This document shows positions 50,536 through 58,758 of a stretch of DNA of 64,000 nucleotides, one piece after another. This stretch comes from Pigmentiphaga sp. (GTDB lineage Bacteria > Pseudomonadota > Gammaproteobacteria > Burkholderiales > Burkholderiaceae_B): assembly GCA_023228945.1 (NCBI GenBank), contig JALOAI010000004.1, positions 124,001 through 188,000 on the forward strand, given 5' to 3'. The notes under the pieces were generated by a model that was not told the origin of the DNA, searched no databases, and saw only the letters and a list, made by a program, of their open reading frames with translations. The position numbers and the translations under genes are program-made. Position 1 is the first letter of the stretch, and every line of letters starts with the position of its first letter.

Positions 50536-51078
50536 ATGGATTCCCTGCGTTGGCTGTTGCTCACCTATAAAGTGCCCGCCGAACCTGCGGCCCGGCGCAT
50601 CGCCCTGTGGCGCCGCCTCAAGGGCATGGGCGCGGTCTATCTCCAGAACGGCGTCTGCCTGCTGCCCAAGGCCGACGATGCCGCCCGGCGACTGAAGATG
50701 ATGGAGAACGACATCGCCGACATGGGCGGCGACTGCGTGATCCTCCAGACAGTGGCGCTCGACCAGGCCCAGGAAGACAAGGTCGTCGCCCGCTTCAAGG
50801 CCGATCGCGACGATCAATATCGCGAGTTCATCGGCCGCTGCGCGGACTTCGAGAAGGAGATCGCCAAAGAAGTCGCCAAGCGCAAGTTCACCTACGCCGA
50901 GCTGGAGGAGGAAGATACCGACCTCAAGAAGCTCCAGGGCTGGCTGGAAAAGATCCGCAAGCTCGACTTCTACGGCGCGGCGCTGGCCGACGAGGCGGCG
51001 GCCCGCCTGCGCGATTGCGAGGCGGTGCTCGAAGCCTACGCCAAGCAGGTGTTCGATGCCCACGAAGAAAATCGCTGA
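50536..51078 (+). CDS. ChrB N-terminal-domain protein (chromate-resistance-type regulator)
   Basis: A 180-residue protein matching the N-terminal domain of ChrB, the chromate-responsive regulator of chrA operons. WLLLTYKVPAEPAARRIALW, LKGMGAVYLQNGVCLLP and RDDQYREFIGRCADFEKEIA are the family stretches. Full ChrB is about 300 residues; the C-terminal ChrB domain is missing and the gene ends normally, so this is a short form. It overlaps the next gene, an MFS transporter, by 23 bp. No chrA is present. Upstream lies a palindrome over a -10 candidate. Confidence 0.85.
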   Translation: MDSLRWLLLTYKVPAEPAARRIALWRRLKGMGAVYLQNGVCLLPKADDAARRLKMMENDIADMGGDCVILQTVALDQAQEDKVVARFKADRDDQYREFIGRCADFEKEIAKEVAKRKFTYAELEEEDTDLKKLQGWLEKIRKLDFYGAALADEAAARLRDCEAVLEAYAKQVFDAHEENR

Positions 51079-52444
51079 GGGCCGCGCGGGCGCGGCTTCG
51101 GCTCAGGCTACAACATCGGCATCGAACCCGATACCAGCAGCATCGATATCAACTCCGATATCGGCCCCGGCACCGGCACTGCCAGCGGCATCAACGCCGG
51201 CTTCGACGCCAGCACCGACATCGGCTCCACCTCCGGCCGCCTCGCCGGAGCGCGACGCGCCTGGGTGGCGGCGGGTGCCCGGCGGCATCTGGGCGCTGGG
51301 CTTCGTCTCGATGTTCATGGACATCTCTTCCGAGATGATCCATGCGCTGCTGCCGATCTACATGGTCTCGGTGCTGGGCATCTCCGCGCTCGGCGTCGGG
51401 ATCATCGAAGGCATCGCCGAGGCCACGGCCTCGTTCATGCGCGTGTTTTCGGGCGCGATCAGCGACCGTCTCGGCCGGCGCAAATGGCTGGCGGTCGCGG
51501 GCTACGGCCTGGCGGCCCTCACCAAGCCGGTGTTCCCGCTCGCGGCATCGCTCGACTGGCTGATCGGTGCCCGCTTCGTCGACCGTATCGGCAAGGGCAT
51601 CCGCGGCGCGCCTCGCGACGCGCTGGTAGCCGACCTCACGCCGGCGCCCCTGCGCGGCGCGGCCTACGGCCTGCGCCAGACCCTCGATACGATCGGCGCC
51701 TTCCTCGGCCCCTTGCTGGCCATCGGCCTGATGTGGCTCACGGCCGGCCATTTCCAGACCGTGTTCTGGGTGGCGGTGCTGCCGGCCGCGCTGGCGGTGG
51801 CGGTGCTGCTGATCTTCGTGCGCGAGCCGGCGCCGAAGTCGGCCGCGCGGCGGGTGCGCGCGCCCCTGAGCCGGCGCGAGCTGGGCCGCCTGGGGGCGGC
51901 TTACTGGTGGGTGGTCGGCGTTGGCACGGTGTTCACGCTGGCGCGCTTCAGCGAGGCCTTTCTCATTCTGCGGGCGGAATCGCTGGGGCTGCCGCCGATG
52001 TGGGCGCCGCTCGTGCTGGTGGTCATGGGCGTGGCGTTTTCATGTTCGGCCTATCCGGCGGGAGCGCTGTCCGACCGCTGCAACCGCGTCGTCGTGCTGG
52101 CCGCCGGGCTGGTGTTGCTGGTGCTTGCCGATCTGGTGCTGGCGCTGATGCCCGGCTGGGGCGGCCTGGGCCTGGGCGTCGTGCTGTGGGGCTTGCACAT
52201 GGGCTTCACCCAGGGCCTGTTCGCCGCCCTGGTGGCCGACACCGCGTCGGCCGAGCTGCGCGGCACGGCGTTCGGCATGTTCCATCTGCTGACCGGGGCC
52301 GCCTTGCTGCTGGCCAGCGTGACCGCCGGCGCGCTGTGGGAATGGGTCGGCCCGCAAAGCACGTTTCTGATGGGCGCGGCGTTCGCGCTGCTGACGCTGT
52401 TGACGCTGCCCATGCTGCGGCGGCGCCTGGACTCGCGTCGCTGA
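51056..52444 (+). CDS. MFS transporter with low-complexity N-terminal extension
   Basis: A 462-residue major facilitator permease. The first ~70 residues are an unusual Ala/Ser/Pro/Thr-rich segment (for example ASTPAPTSAPPPAAS), followed by the 12-helix core starting at GGIWALGFVSMFMDISSEMI. Loop motif A appears as GAISDRLGRRKWLAVAGYG, and RFVDRIGKGIRGAPRDALVA is a recognisable subgroup marker. It overlaps the chrB-like gene by 23 bp, so the two form one transcript. Efflux of chromate or another anion is an inference from that linkage only. The start could be further downstream, near the core. Confidence 0.87.
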   Translation: MPTKKIAEGRAGAASAQATTSASNPIPAASISTPISAPAPALPAASTPASTPAPTSAPPPAASPERDAPGWRRVPGGIWALGFVSMFMDISSEMIHALLPIYMVSVLGISALGVGIIEGIAEATASFMRVFSGAISDRLGRRKWLAVAGYGLAALTKPVFPLAASLDWLIGARFVDRIGKGIRGAPRDALVADLTPAPLRGAAYGLRQTLDTIGAFLGPLLAIGLMWLTAGHFQTVFWVAVLPAALAVAVLLIFVREPAPKSAARRVRAPLSRRELGRLGAAYWWVVGVGTVFTLARFSEAFLILRAESLGLPPMWAPLVLVVMGVAFSCSAYPAGALSDRCNRVVVLAAGLVLLVLADLVLALMPGWGGLGLGVVLWGLHMGFTQGLFAALVADTASAELRGTAFGMFHLLTGAALLLASVTAGALWEWVGPQSTFLMGAAFALLTLLTLPMLRRRLDSRR

Positions 52445-52492
52445 CCACGCGCCCAAGCGCAAGCCTCGTCGTTCACGGCGAGGTAAGCGAGG
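52442..52492 (+). repeat. Stop-anchored dispersed repeat after the MFS gene
   Basis: Starts at the MFS stop as TGACCACGCGCCCAAGCGCA and contains the hairpin CCTCGTC-GTTCAC-GGCGAGG (52464-52483), then AAGCGAGGC. The following GGAGCCGAAGGCTGGCTTC (52504-52522) is a remnant of the second hairpin unit. Confidence 0.6.
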
Positions 52493-52536
52493 CTAAAGTT
52501 ACTGGAGCCGAAGGCTGGCTTCATCATGAATGATAG

Positions 52537-52560
52537 GACTTGCGTTTTGGCGTGTCATCA
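52537..52560 (-). repeat. Repeat head directly after the IclR stop codon
   Basis: Read leftwards, the IclR stop TGA is followed at once by TGACACGCCAAAACGCAAG. This is nearly identical to the head of the repeat next to the VOC gene (TGACCACGCGCCAAAACGAA). The convergent MFS gene has its own copy 45 bp away. Confidence 0.5.
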
Positions 52561-53382
52561 GGGATAGCGTTCCTCCGCCGATTGCATCGCCCGCAGCCCT
52601 TCCACGAAGTTGTCGGGCACGGCTTGCGCCTGCCCGAAGGCGTGGAGGCCGCGCGCGTTCGGGCCGCGCCAGCCATAGGCGAAGCGGGGGCTGGGGCCCA
52701 GCACGGTGAGCACGCCCCAGAACCGGTGCTCCAGATCGAACAGCGGGGTGGACAGCGCGCTCACGCGATGCAGATAGTTGCGGCTGCGCGCCAGCCGGCG
52801 GCGGATCTCCGCCACCAGGTCCTGCACCGACCAGCGGTTGAGGATCGGCCCTTGCTCGGCGCGCTGGCGGGGCCATTCCAGGCTCAGCAGGGCGCGCACT
52901 TCGTCGGGCGGTGCGTAGGCCAGGCAAACGTGCCCCGACGCCGTACTGAGCAGCGGCAGCACCGCGCCCAGGCGATAGGTGAGGGCGAGGGTGTCGGGGC
53001 TGTCCTTGACCCATACCGCATGCGGCCCTTTGCTCGTCCAGCGCAGCACGCTCAGCGTCTCGTGCAGCTCGCCGTGCAGCTGATGCAGGGCGGCCAGGAA
53101 GGCGGACGACTGACGCGAATAGTGCGTGGCCGCCGCCTGCCGCGCCGCGAGCAAGGCCGTGCCGGGGGTGACCAGGCGGGATCGGTGGTCGCGGTGCAGC
53201 AGGCGGGCGGCCGTGAGCGTGTTGAGATAGCGGTGCAGGAGGCCGGGGTCCAGGCCGAGCACGCCCGCCAGTTCGGTGAGCGATAGTCCCTCGGGCCGGG
53301 CGCATACCGCCGCCAGGATATTGGCCACTTTCTCGGCGGCGCCGATGGAACGTCGGGCGGGCAAGCTCGCATTTTTGACCAT
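52558..53382 (-). CDS. IclR-family transcriptional regulator
   Basis: A 274-residue regulator. The N-terminal wHTH (AAEKVANILAAVCARPEGLS; LTELAGVLGLDPGLLHRYL) is followed by the GAF-like effector domain (LGAVLPLLSTASGHVCLAYA and the end FGQAQAVPDNFVEGLRAMQ). It is divergent from the hydrolase/Bug/racemase/amidohydrolase operon, with 93 bp between starts, and most likely controls it. Effector unknown. Confidence 0.91.
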   Translation of the reverse strand: MVKNASLPARRSIGAAEKVANILAAVCARPEGLSLTELAGVLGLDPGLLHRYLNTLTAARLLHRDHRSRLVTPGTALLAARQAAATHYSRQSSAFLAALHQLHGELHETLSVLRWTSKGPHAVWVKDSPDTLALTYRLGAVLPLLSTASGHVCLAYAPPDEVRALLSLEWPRQRAEQGPILNRWSVQDLVAEIRRRLARSRNYLHRVSALSTPLFDLEHRFWGVLTVLGPSPRFAYGWRGPNARGLHAFGQAQAVPDNFVEGLRAMQSAEERYP

Positions 53383-53475
53383 GGTGCAAATTGTAGGGGT
53401 GTAGAGGCCGCCATGTCGACCCGCGCCGGTCCGCCGCCAATACTGGGCACATTCCCGGCAAGGAGGAGGCATGAC

Positions 53476-55341
53476 ATGAAACGAGACGACCTGTTCGATA
53501 CGCGGCGCCGCCGCGTCGTCCAATTGATGGGAGCGATGCCGGCCTTGTGGCTGCTCGGCTGCGGCGGCGACGATGACGGCGGCGAGGAAGCGGCGGAGTT
53601 CCGCACCTTGTCCAGTTTCTATCTCGAAGCGCGCGACGGCACCCGCCTGGCGGCGGACTTGTGGCTGCCCGAGGCCGCGCGCACCGGCCAGGTGGGTATC
53701 GTGGTGGAGTTGACCCGCTATGTGCGATCCGTGGGGCCGGCCTCGCCGCAACCGGAGGAAGATCCCAACTACGGCCATGCCCGGCCGTTCCTGGAAGCCG
53801 GCCTGGCGTGGATGATCGTGGACGCCCGCGGAACCGGCGCGTCGTTCGGCAGGCGCGGAGGCGAGCAGACGCCCGACGAGATCGAGGATTTCGGCGACGT
53901 CTTCGACTGGATCGCGGCCCAGCCCTGGTCCAATGGCCGCTGCGGCACGCATGGCGTGTCGTATCCCGGCGGCAACGCCGAGGTGGCGGCGCGGCTGGGC
54001 CATCCCCACCTCAAGGCCGTCGCGCCGATGTTCAGCTTCTACGATGTGTATGAACATTTGTCCATGCCGGGCGGGCTGTATTCCCGGGCCTTCATGGATC
54101 TGTGGCGCGACTACGTGGCCGCGCTGGATCGGATCGACGGCGCCATCTGCCAATTGGGCCGGGTCAGCGGCGTGGACGATTGCGACGCTTTCGCGGCGGG
54201 CTTTCCCCCGGTCAAGCCGGTGGATGGCGCCGACGGCGCCGCCTGGCTGGCCGTGGCACAGCGGGAACATCAGGACAATGTGAGCTTCCCCGGCACGGTG
54301 GACGCCCAGGGCTTGCTGTTCCACGACGATGCGTCGGGAGGCGTGGCCTGGCGCCATATGTCGTCCGGAACCTATCTGCAAGCGCTGCGCGATTCGGGCG
54401 TGCCGTATCACGTGCGCGCGTCGTGGCTGGACGGTGGCTCGGCGGACGGCGCCCTGGCGCGCTTCCTGGCGCAGGACAATCCGCAGGAGGTGTACATCGG
54501 CGCGACGAGCCACGGCGGCGCCTACGGCTCCGATCCGTTCGGCGCCGCCGACGCGCCGCCCGATCCCTCGCCCGCCGCGCAGATGGCGCCGCTGCTGGCG
54601 TTCTTCCAGCGGCATCTGTCGACCGGCGCCGAGCCGCCCGCCAGGAGCAAGCGCCTGCACTACGTGACGCTGGGCGAGGGCGTCTGGCGCACGACCGACA
54701 CCTGGCCGCCGCCGGGCGGCCGCGGGACGCGGCTATACCTGGCTGGAACCGGGGTGCTGGCCGGCGATCCCGGCGCCGCGGCCGACGTGGAGATCCGGGT
54801 GGACCCGCGGGCCGGCACCGGCGGAACGTCGCGCTGGGATACCGTGGGCAACGGCGCGCGGGTGCGGGTGGACCGCGCCGCCAGCGCCGGCCTGACGCGA
54901 TTCGTGACGGCGCCGCTGGACGCGGATCTGCGCATCACCGGCCACGCGAACGTACAACTGGAGCTGACCGCCGGCCGCGGCGATGGCGCCGTGTTCGTCT
55001 ATCTCGAAGCCATCGATCCCGACGGCGCCATAACCTATGTGACCGAAGGCGAGCTGCGCCTGATCCATCGCCGCGTGGCCGCCACGCCGTCGCCCGCGCG
55101 TCCCTTGCGCCTGCCGCGCAGCTTTGCCAGAGCGGACGCCTTGCCCACGATACCGGGGGCGCGCATGACGTTGCAACTGGACCTGATGCCGACTTCGGTA
55201 CGGCTGCGCGCTGGACACCGCCTGGCGCTGTGCCTGACCGACCGCGACGTTGATCACTTCGATGATTACGCCGGCCCCGATGCGCCGCCCCTCGTCCTGC
55301 ACACGGGCGCCGTGTCGTGGATCGATTTTCTGGCGTACTGA
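53476..55341 (+). CDS. CocE/NonD-family hydrolase lipoprotein (X-Pro dipeptidyl-peptidase-like)
   Basis: A 621-residue serine hydrolase of the CocE/NonD/PepX group (ester or amide hydrolysis). AGGAGGAGG six bases upstream fixes the ATG at 53476. The N terminus has a basic region and lipobox LLGC (cysteine about 31) followed by GGDDDGGEE, so it is probably a lipoprotein. The nucleophile is S162 in CGTHGVSYPGGNAEVAARLG; the oxyanion/acid regions include WMIVDARGTGASFGRRGGEQ. The jelly-roll C-terminal PepX_C domain ends with LRAGHRLALCLTDRDVDHFD. It heads an operon with a Bug receptor, so it may release a substrate outside the cytoplasm for uptake. Confidence 0.9.
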   Translation: MKRDDLFDTRRRRVVQLMGAMPALWLLGCGGDDDGGEEAAEFRTLSSFYLEARDGTRLAADLWLPEAARTGQVGIVVELTRYVRSVGPASPQPEEDPNYGHARPFLEAGLAWMIVDARGTGASFGRRGGEQTPDEIEDFGDVFDWIAAQPWSNGRCGTHGVSYPGGNAEVAARLGHPHLKAVAPMFSFYDVYEHLSMPGGLYSRAFMDLWRDYVAALDRIDGAICQLGRVSGVDDCDAFAAGFPPVKPVDGADGAAWLAVAQREHQDNVSFPGTVDAQGLLFHDDASGGVAWRHMSSGTYLQALRDSGVPYHVRASWLDGGSADGALARFLAQDNPQEVYIGATSHGGAYGSDPFGAADAPPDPSPAAQMAPLLAFFQRHLSTGAEPPARSKRLHYVTLGEGVWRTTDTWPPPGGRGTRLYLAGTGVLAGDPGAAADVEIRVDPRAGTGGTSRWDTVGNGARVRVDRAASAGLTRFVTAPLDADLRITGHANVQLELTAGRGDGAVFVYLEAIDPDGAITYVTEGELRLIHRRVAATPSPARPLRLPRSFARADALPTIPGARMTLQLDLMPTSVRLRAGHRLALCLTDRDVDHFDDYAGPDAPPLVLHTGAVSWIDFLAY

Positions 55342-55439
55342 ACCCGCGCCGGGCGGTGCTCCGCTCCGTGCGGAAAACACGACCCGGCACGTTTTTCCCT
55401 GGCGCCGCGAGCGCCACCCATCCTCTCAAGGAGGCCAAG

Positions 55440-56405
55440 ATGTTGCGACGCATTCTGTTGATGATTGGAGCTTTGTTCTACCTTTCCCAAGGGTGGGCGC
55501 AAGCGTATCCCGACAAGCCGGTCCGTATCGTCGTGCCCTATCCGGTCGGCGGGCCGGTCGATGCCATCGGGCGCAAGCTGGCCGCCTCCTTGCAGGCGAA
55601 GACGGGCCAGCCCTTTCTGGTGGAAAACCGAGGCGGCGCCGGCGGCAGCATCGGCGCGGATGTCGTGGCCAAGGCCGCGCCGGATGGCTACACCTTGCTG
55701 CTGACGATCCCCGATGCCCTGATCAACGTGGTGGCCACGGTGGATAAGCTGCCTTACGACGCGAAGACGGATTTTGCCTTCATCACCCAGGTGGCGAGCT
55801 CCGGCGTGGCGCTGATGGCCAATCCCGGGCTCCAGGCGGCATCGCTGGCCGAACTCGAGGCGGCGGCCAAGGCCTCCCCCGGCCTGGCCTTCGGATCGTG
55901 GGGGCCGGGCTCGTTCCCGCACGTGCTGGGACAGGCCATGGTGCAGTCGACGGGAGCGGACCTCGTCCACGTGCCCTACCGGGGCGTGGCGCCGGCCATC
56001 CAGGACGTGCTCTCGCGTCAGATCGCCTTCACCTTTGGGCCGTCCAACCTGGCCAGGCAGTATGCCGAGAGCGGCCAGGTGGTGGTCCTGGCGGTGAGCG
56101 GCGAGGAGCGGTCTCCGCTGCTGCCGGATGTCCCCACCTTCAGCGAACAGGGATATGACGCGCCGGTGTTCCGCTTCACGGTCTGGGTGGGCTTGCTGGC
56201 GCCGGCCAAGACCCCCGGGCCGGTGATCGACTTCCTGCACCGGCAGGTCGACGCCATCCTGCAGGAAGCGGACTTCCGGGATTTCCTGGCGTCGCTCGAC
56301 TTCAAGCCGGCAGGCAGCACGCCCGAGGCGTTCCGCCAGGGATTCGACGAGGAATTTCCCGTCATTATCGACCTGATCCGCAGCACGGGATTGAGCCCGC
56401 AATGA
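55440..56405 (+). CDS. Bug-family solute receptor (tripartite tricarboxylate transporter substrate-binding protein)
   Basis: A 321-residue periplasmic receptor of the Bug/TctC family. A signal peptide covers about 1-22 (LLMIGALFYLSQGWAQA). The family motifs are YPDKPVRIVVPYPVGGPVDA, FLVENRGGAGGSIGADVVAK and APDGYTLLLT. There are no TctA/TctB membrane genes nearby, as is usual for Bordetella-type Bug proteins. AGGAGG about five to ten bases upstream supports the ATG. Ligand unknown; expected to be a small carboxylate or amide. It overlaps the racemase start by four bases. Confidence 0.92.
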   Translation: MLRRILLMIGALFYLSQGWAQAYPDKPVRIVVPYPVGGPVDAIGRKLAASLQAKTGQPFLVENRGGAGGSIGADVVAKAAPDGYTLLLTIPDALINVVATVDKLPYDAKTDFAFITQVASSGVALMANPGLQAASLAELEAAAKASPGLAFGSWGPGSFPHVLGQAMVQSTGADLVHVPYRGVAPAIQDVLSRQIAFTFGPSNLARQYAESGQVVVLAVSGEERSPLLPDVPTFSEQGYDAPVFRFTVWVGLLAPAKTPGPVIDFLHRQVDAILQEADFRDFLASLDFKPAGSTPEAFRQGFDEEFPVIIDLIRSTGLSPQ

Positions 56406-57202
56406 AAGACCTCGGCATCACCCCGCGCCCGAGCGCGGACCTTGCGCAGGAGGGCGAGGCCAGGCGCGAGCACCCCGCGCCGCCCTGGCGGCGCATCGGC
56501 CTGATCGGCGGCATCGGCTGGCCTTCCACCCGCGACTATTACGAGCGCCTGAACCGCGCCGCGGCCGAGTGCCGGGGCGGTCTGGCCAGCGCCGACCTGG
56601 TCGTGCGCTCGCTGGATTTCGCGCGGGTCCTGGACGCGGCCGAGACGCCGGGCGGTGTGGAGGCGATGCTGTCGCAGGCCGCGCGCGAACTGCTCGCCGC
56701 GGGCGCTGAGGTGATCGGTCTGTGCTCGAACACCGGGCATCTGTTCAGCCAGCCGCTGCGCACGGCGGAGTTTCCCGGCTTCATCGCACTGGATGGCGCG
56801 CTGGCCCAGCGTCTGGCCGACAACGGCGTCGGCGAAGCCTGGCTGCTGGGCGTGCAGCGCACGTTGGAGCATCCCCTGCTGCGCGATGCCCTGGCCGCCC
56901 GGGGCATCCGCAGCTTCATCCCCGAAGCGCCTTTGCGGCGGCAGCTCGATGAGGCGATCTTTGCCGAACTGGAGCGTGGCGAGGTAGGCCTTCTCACGCG
57001 GGACGCGCTGGCGTCGATCGAAGCCGAGCTTCAGTCGCGCGGCGCGCGCGACGTCGTGCTGGCGTGTACCGAGCTGCCCATGGCGCTGGCGGATCGGCCA
57101 TGGCCATTCCGGTGCTGGGATACGGTGGAGATCCATTGCCAGGCCTTGATCGCGGCCGCAAGCCGGGTTGCCGAGGAGCCAGCGTGCGGCACGCCGACCT
57201 GA
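56402..57202 (+). CDS. Aspartate/glutamate racemase family protein
   Basis: A 266-residue cofactor-independent racemase of the YgeA/RacX type. The core begins at RRIGLIGGIGWPSTRDYYER, and the two catalytic cysteines are C108 (GLCSNTGHLF) and C222 (LACTELPMAL). About 30 extra residues precede the core. The DNA coding for them (from about 56419) resembles the head of the dispersed repeat, so the extension may be repeat-derived. The start overlaps the Bug gene stop. It could racemise an amino-acid-like product of the pathway; the substrate is unproven. Confidence 0.88.
   Translation: MKDLGITPRPSADLAQEGEARREHPAPPWRRIGLIGGIGWPSTRDYYERLNRAAAECRGGLASADLVVRSLDFARVLDAAETPGGVEAMLSQAARELLAAGAEVIGLCSNTGHLFSQPLRTAEFPGFIALDGALAQRLADNGVGEAWLLGVQRTLEHPLLRDALAARGIRSFIPEAPLRRQLDEAIFAELERGEVGLLTRDALASIEAELQSRGARDVVLACTELPMALADRPWPFRCWDTVEIHCQALIAAASRVAEEPACGTPT
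56419..56470 (+). repeat. Repeat-like segment inside the racemase 5' end
   Basis: ACCCCGCGCCCGAGCGCGGA followed by GGGCGAGGCCAGGCGCGAG resembles the repeat copy at 50261-50308 (ACCACGCGCCGAGCGCTGGC... GGCGAGG...). It starts 13 bp after the Bug stop codon. Match quality is moderate and based on reading by eye. Confidence 0.35.
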
Positions 57203-58560
57203 TCATCGAAGCCGGACATGTCGCGACGGTGGATCCGGCGCTGGGGCGGATCCAAGACGGCGCCGTGGCGGTTCGTGGCGGCCTGATCGCCGACATCGAT
57301 ACGCGCACGGCGATACACCAGCGGTGGCGGGCGCCAGCGGTACGCCGCGAGGCCACGGCCCTGATGGTGCCCGGGCTGATCGATGCGCATGTGCATCCCG
57401 GTCTTTTCTTCCTGGCGCGGCTTGCACCGCCCGCCACCCCTGGGCAACCCGGGTTGCTGGCTCGCGGGGGGCAGATCGAGCGTTTTCTCAATCTCTTGAA
57501 CCAGGGCCTGAAGCTCGATCCCGAGCTGACCCTGCACGCGGCGCGCGCGAGCTTCCTGCGGTCGCTGGAAACCGGTGTGACCTACTTCAACGACGCGGCC
57601 GCCGGCGATACCGACGCCTTGGCGGCGGCCGCGGCGCAGATCGGCCTGAAGGGTATCGTGACCTACGATTTTGGCGCGGATCTGGGTTTCGATCTCGCCG
57701 CCGGGCCGCCGCGACCGATCCGCATTGCCGGCGTGGACCGGATACTGGCACGCGCCGAGGCGATCGTGGCGCGCCACAACGGCAAGCAGGGACTGCAATG
57801 TTGGTATAACTTGCTGTGCGACCTGAGCACCAGCGACGAACTCTATCGCGCCACCACCGCGCTTGCCCTGCGCGACGGGGTGGGCATCAACACCCATACC
57901 GCCACGGTGCGGCGTCACGAAACGGCATCGCGGCGCGACTTCGGCCGGGGGTCGGTGCGACGGCTGCTCGACCTGGGCGTGATCGGTCCGCATTGGCTCG
58001 CCGCGCACATGGGATTCATGGCGAGGGCCGACATCACCGAACTGGCGGCGCGCGGCGGCCATGTGGCGCATTGTCCCGCCACCTCCATGGGCGCCGGCAA
58101 AGGCATCATCGCCGCCAAAACGATTCCCGCGTTGCGGCGGGCCGGCGTCAACGTGGCGCTGGGAACGGACTCGGCGCAATGGGCCGATCTGCCCCGGCAA
58201 ATGTCCCTGGCGTTTTATGCCCATAAAGAGGTGTGGGCCGATGACTCCGTCCTGACTCCCGACGAAGTTCTGTACATGGCCACGCTGGCGGGCGCACGAG
58301 CATGCGCCCAGGCGGAGCAGCGTGGCTCGATCAGCATCGGTAAAGTGGCCGACCTGGTGCTGGTCCACACCGACGATCTCGCCTTCGTGCCGTTCGACGA
58401 TCCTTTGCTGGCCTGGCTGCGTTCGGGCGTCGGCGCGCTCGACGTGTACGTCGAAGGCCGTCTCCGCGTCAGCCGGGGCAGGGCGATCGACCTGGACCGC
58501 GAGGCCATAGGGCGGCAGGCGCAGGAAGCGGCTGGGCGGTTCCTGCGGCAAAATGCCTAG
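57184..58560 (+). CDS. Amidohydrolase family protein (cytosine deaminase/TRZ-ATZ-like)
   Basis: A 458-residue metal-dependent hydrolase. Metal and catalytic residues fit the TRZ/ATZ group: GLIDAHVHPGLFF (HxH), GINTHTATVRRHE, WLAAHMGFM (His), and GVNVALGTDSAQWADLPRQM (Asp). The Glu that usually follows the second histidine motif is displaced, so the exact reaction class is open (deamination, dechlorination or amide hydrolysis). GTG 57184 has GAGGAG six bases upstream and overlaps the racemase by 19 bp. It ends the four-gene operon. Confidence 0.9.
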   Translation: MRHADLIIEAGHVATVDPALGRIQDGAVAVRGGLIADIDTRTAIHQRWRAPAVRREATALMVPGLIDAHVHPGLFFLARLAPPATPGQPGLLARGGQIERFLNLLNQGLKLDPELTLHAARASFLRSLETGVTYFNDAAAGDTDALAAAAAQIGLKGIVTYDFGADLGFDLAAGPPRPIRIAGVDRILARAEAIVARHNGKQGLQCWYNLLCDLSTSDELYRATTALALRDGVGINTHTATVRRHETASRRDFGRGSVRRLLDLGVIGPHWLAAHMGFMARADITELAARGGHVAHCPATSMGAGKGIIAAKTIPALRRAGVNVALGTDSAQWADLPRQMSLAFYAHKEVWADDSVLTPDEVLYMATLAGARACAQAEQRGSISIGKVADLVLVHTDDLAFVPFDDPLLAWLRSGVGALDVYVEGRLRVSRGRAIDLDREAIGRQAQEAAGRFLRQNA

Positions 58561-58580
58561 GGCTCGTTGGGGCTCCTGTT

Positions 58581-58751
58581 CACGTGAAGGTCTCCGGCCT
58601 GTCGGACCTTCTCCGCCACAAGACGGGTGCGCCTTCGGCACCGCCTGGACACTGCCTCGCTTGACCCCGGCCTGACCTCCGAGGCTTGCGCTTCGACTAC
58701 GTCGAAACTTCGTTTTGACTTGCGTCGAAACTTCGTTTTGGCGCGTGGTCA
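58581..58751 (-). repeat. Composite dispersed repeat downstream of the VOC gene
   Basis: Read leftwards: TGACCACGCGCCAAAACGAA (from 58751), two 18-bp direct repeats, GCGCAAGCCTCGGAGGTCAG to AAGCGAGGC, then GTGGCGGAGAAGGTCC and GGCCGGAGACCTTCACG. All the parts seen in other copies are present in the same order. Here the TGA at its head is not the stop codon; the VOC gene stops with TAG eight bases earlier. Confidence 0.65.
58700..58740 (+). repeat. Two 18-bp tandem direct repeats
   Basis: CGTCGAAACTTCGTTTTG occurs at 58700-58717 and again at 58723-58740, a 23-bp period, within the composite repeat next to the VOC gene. Confidence 0.8.
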
Positions 58752-58758
58752 ACAGGCT

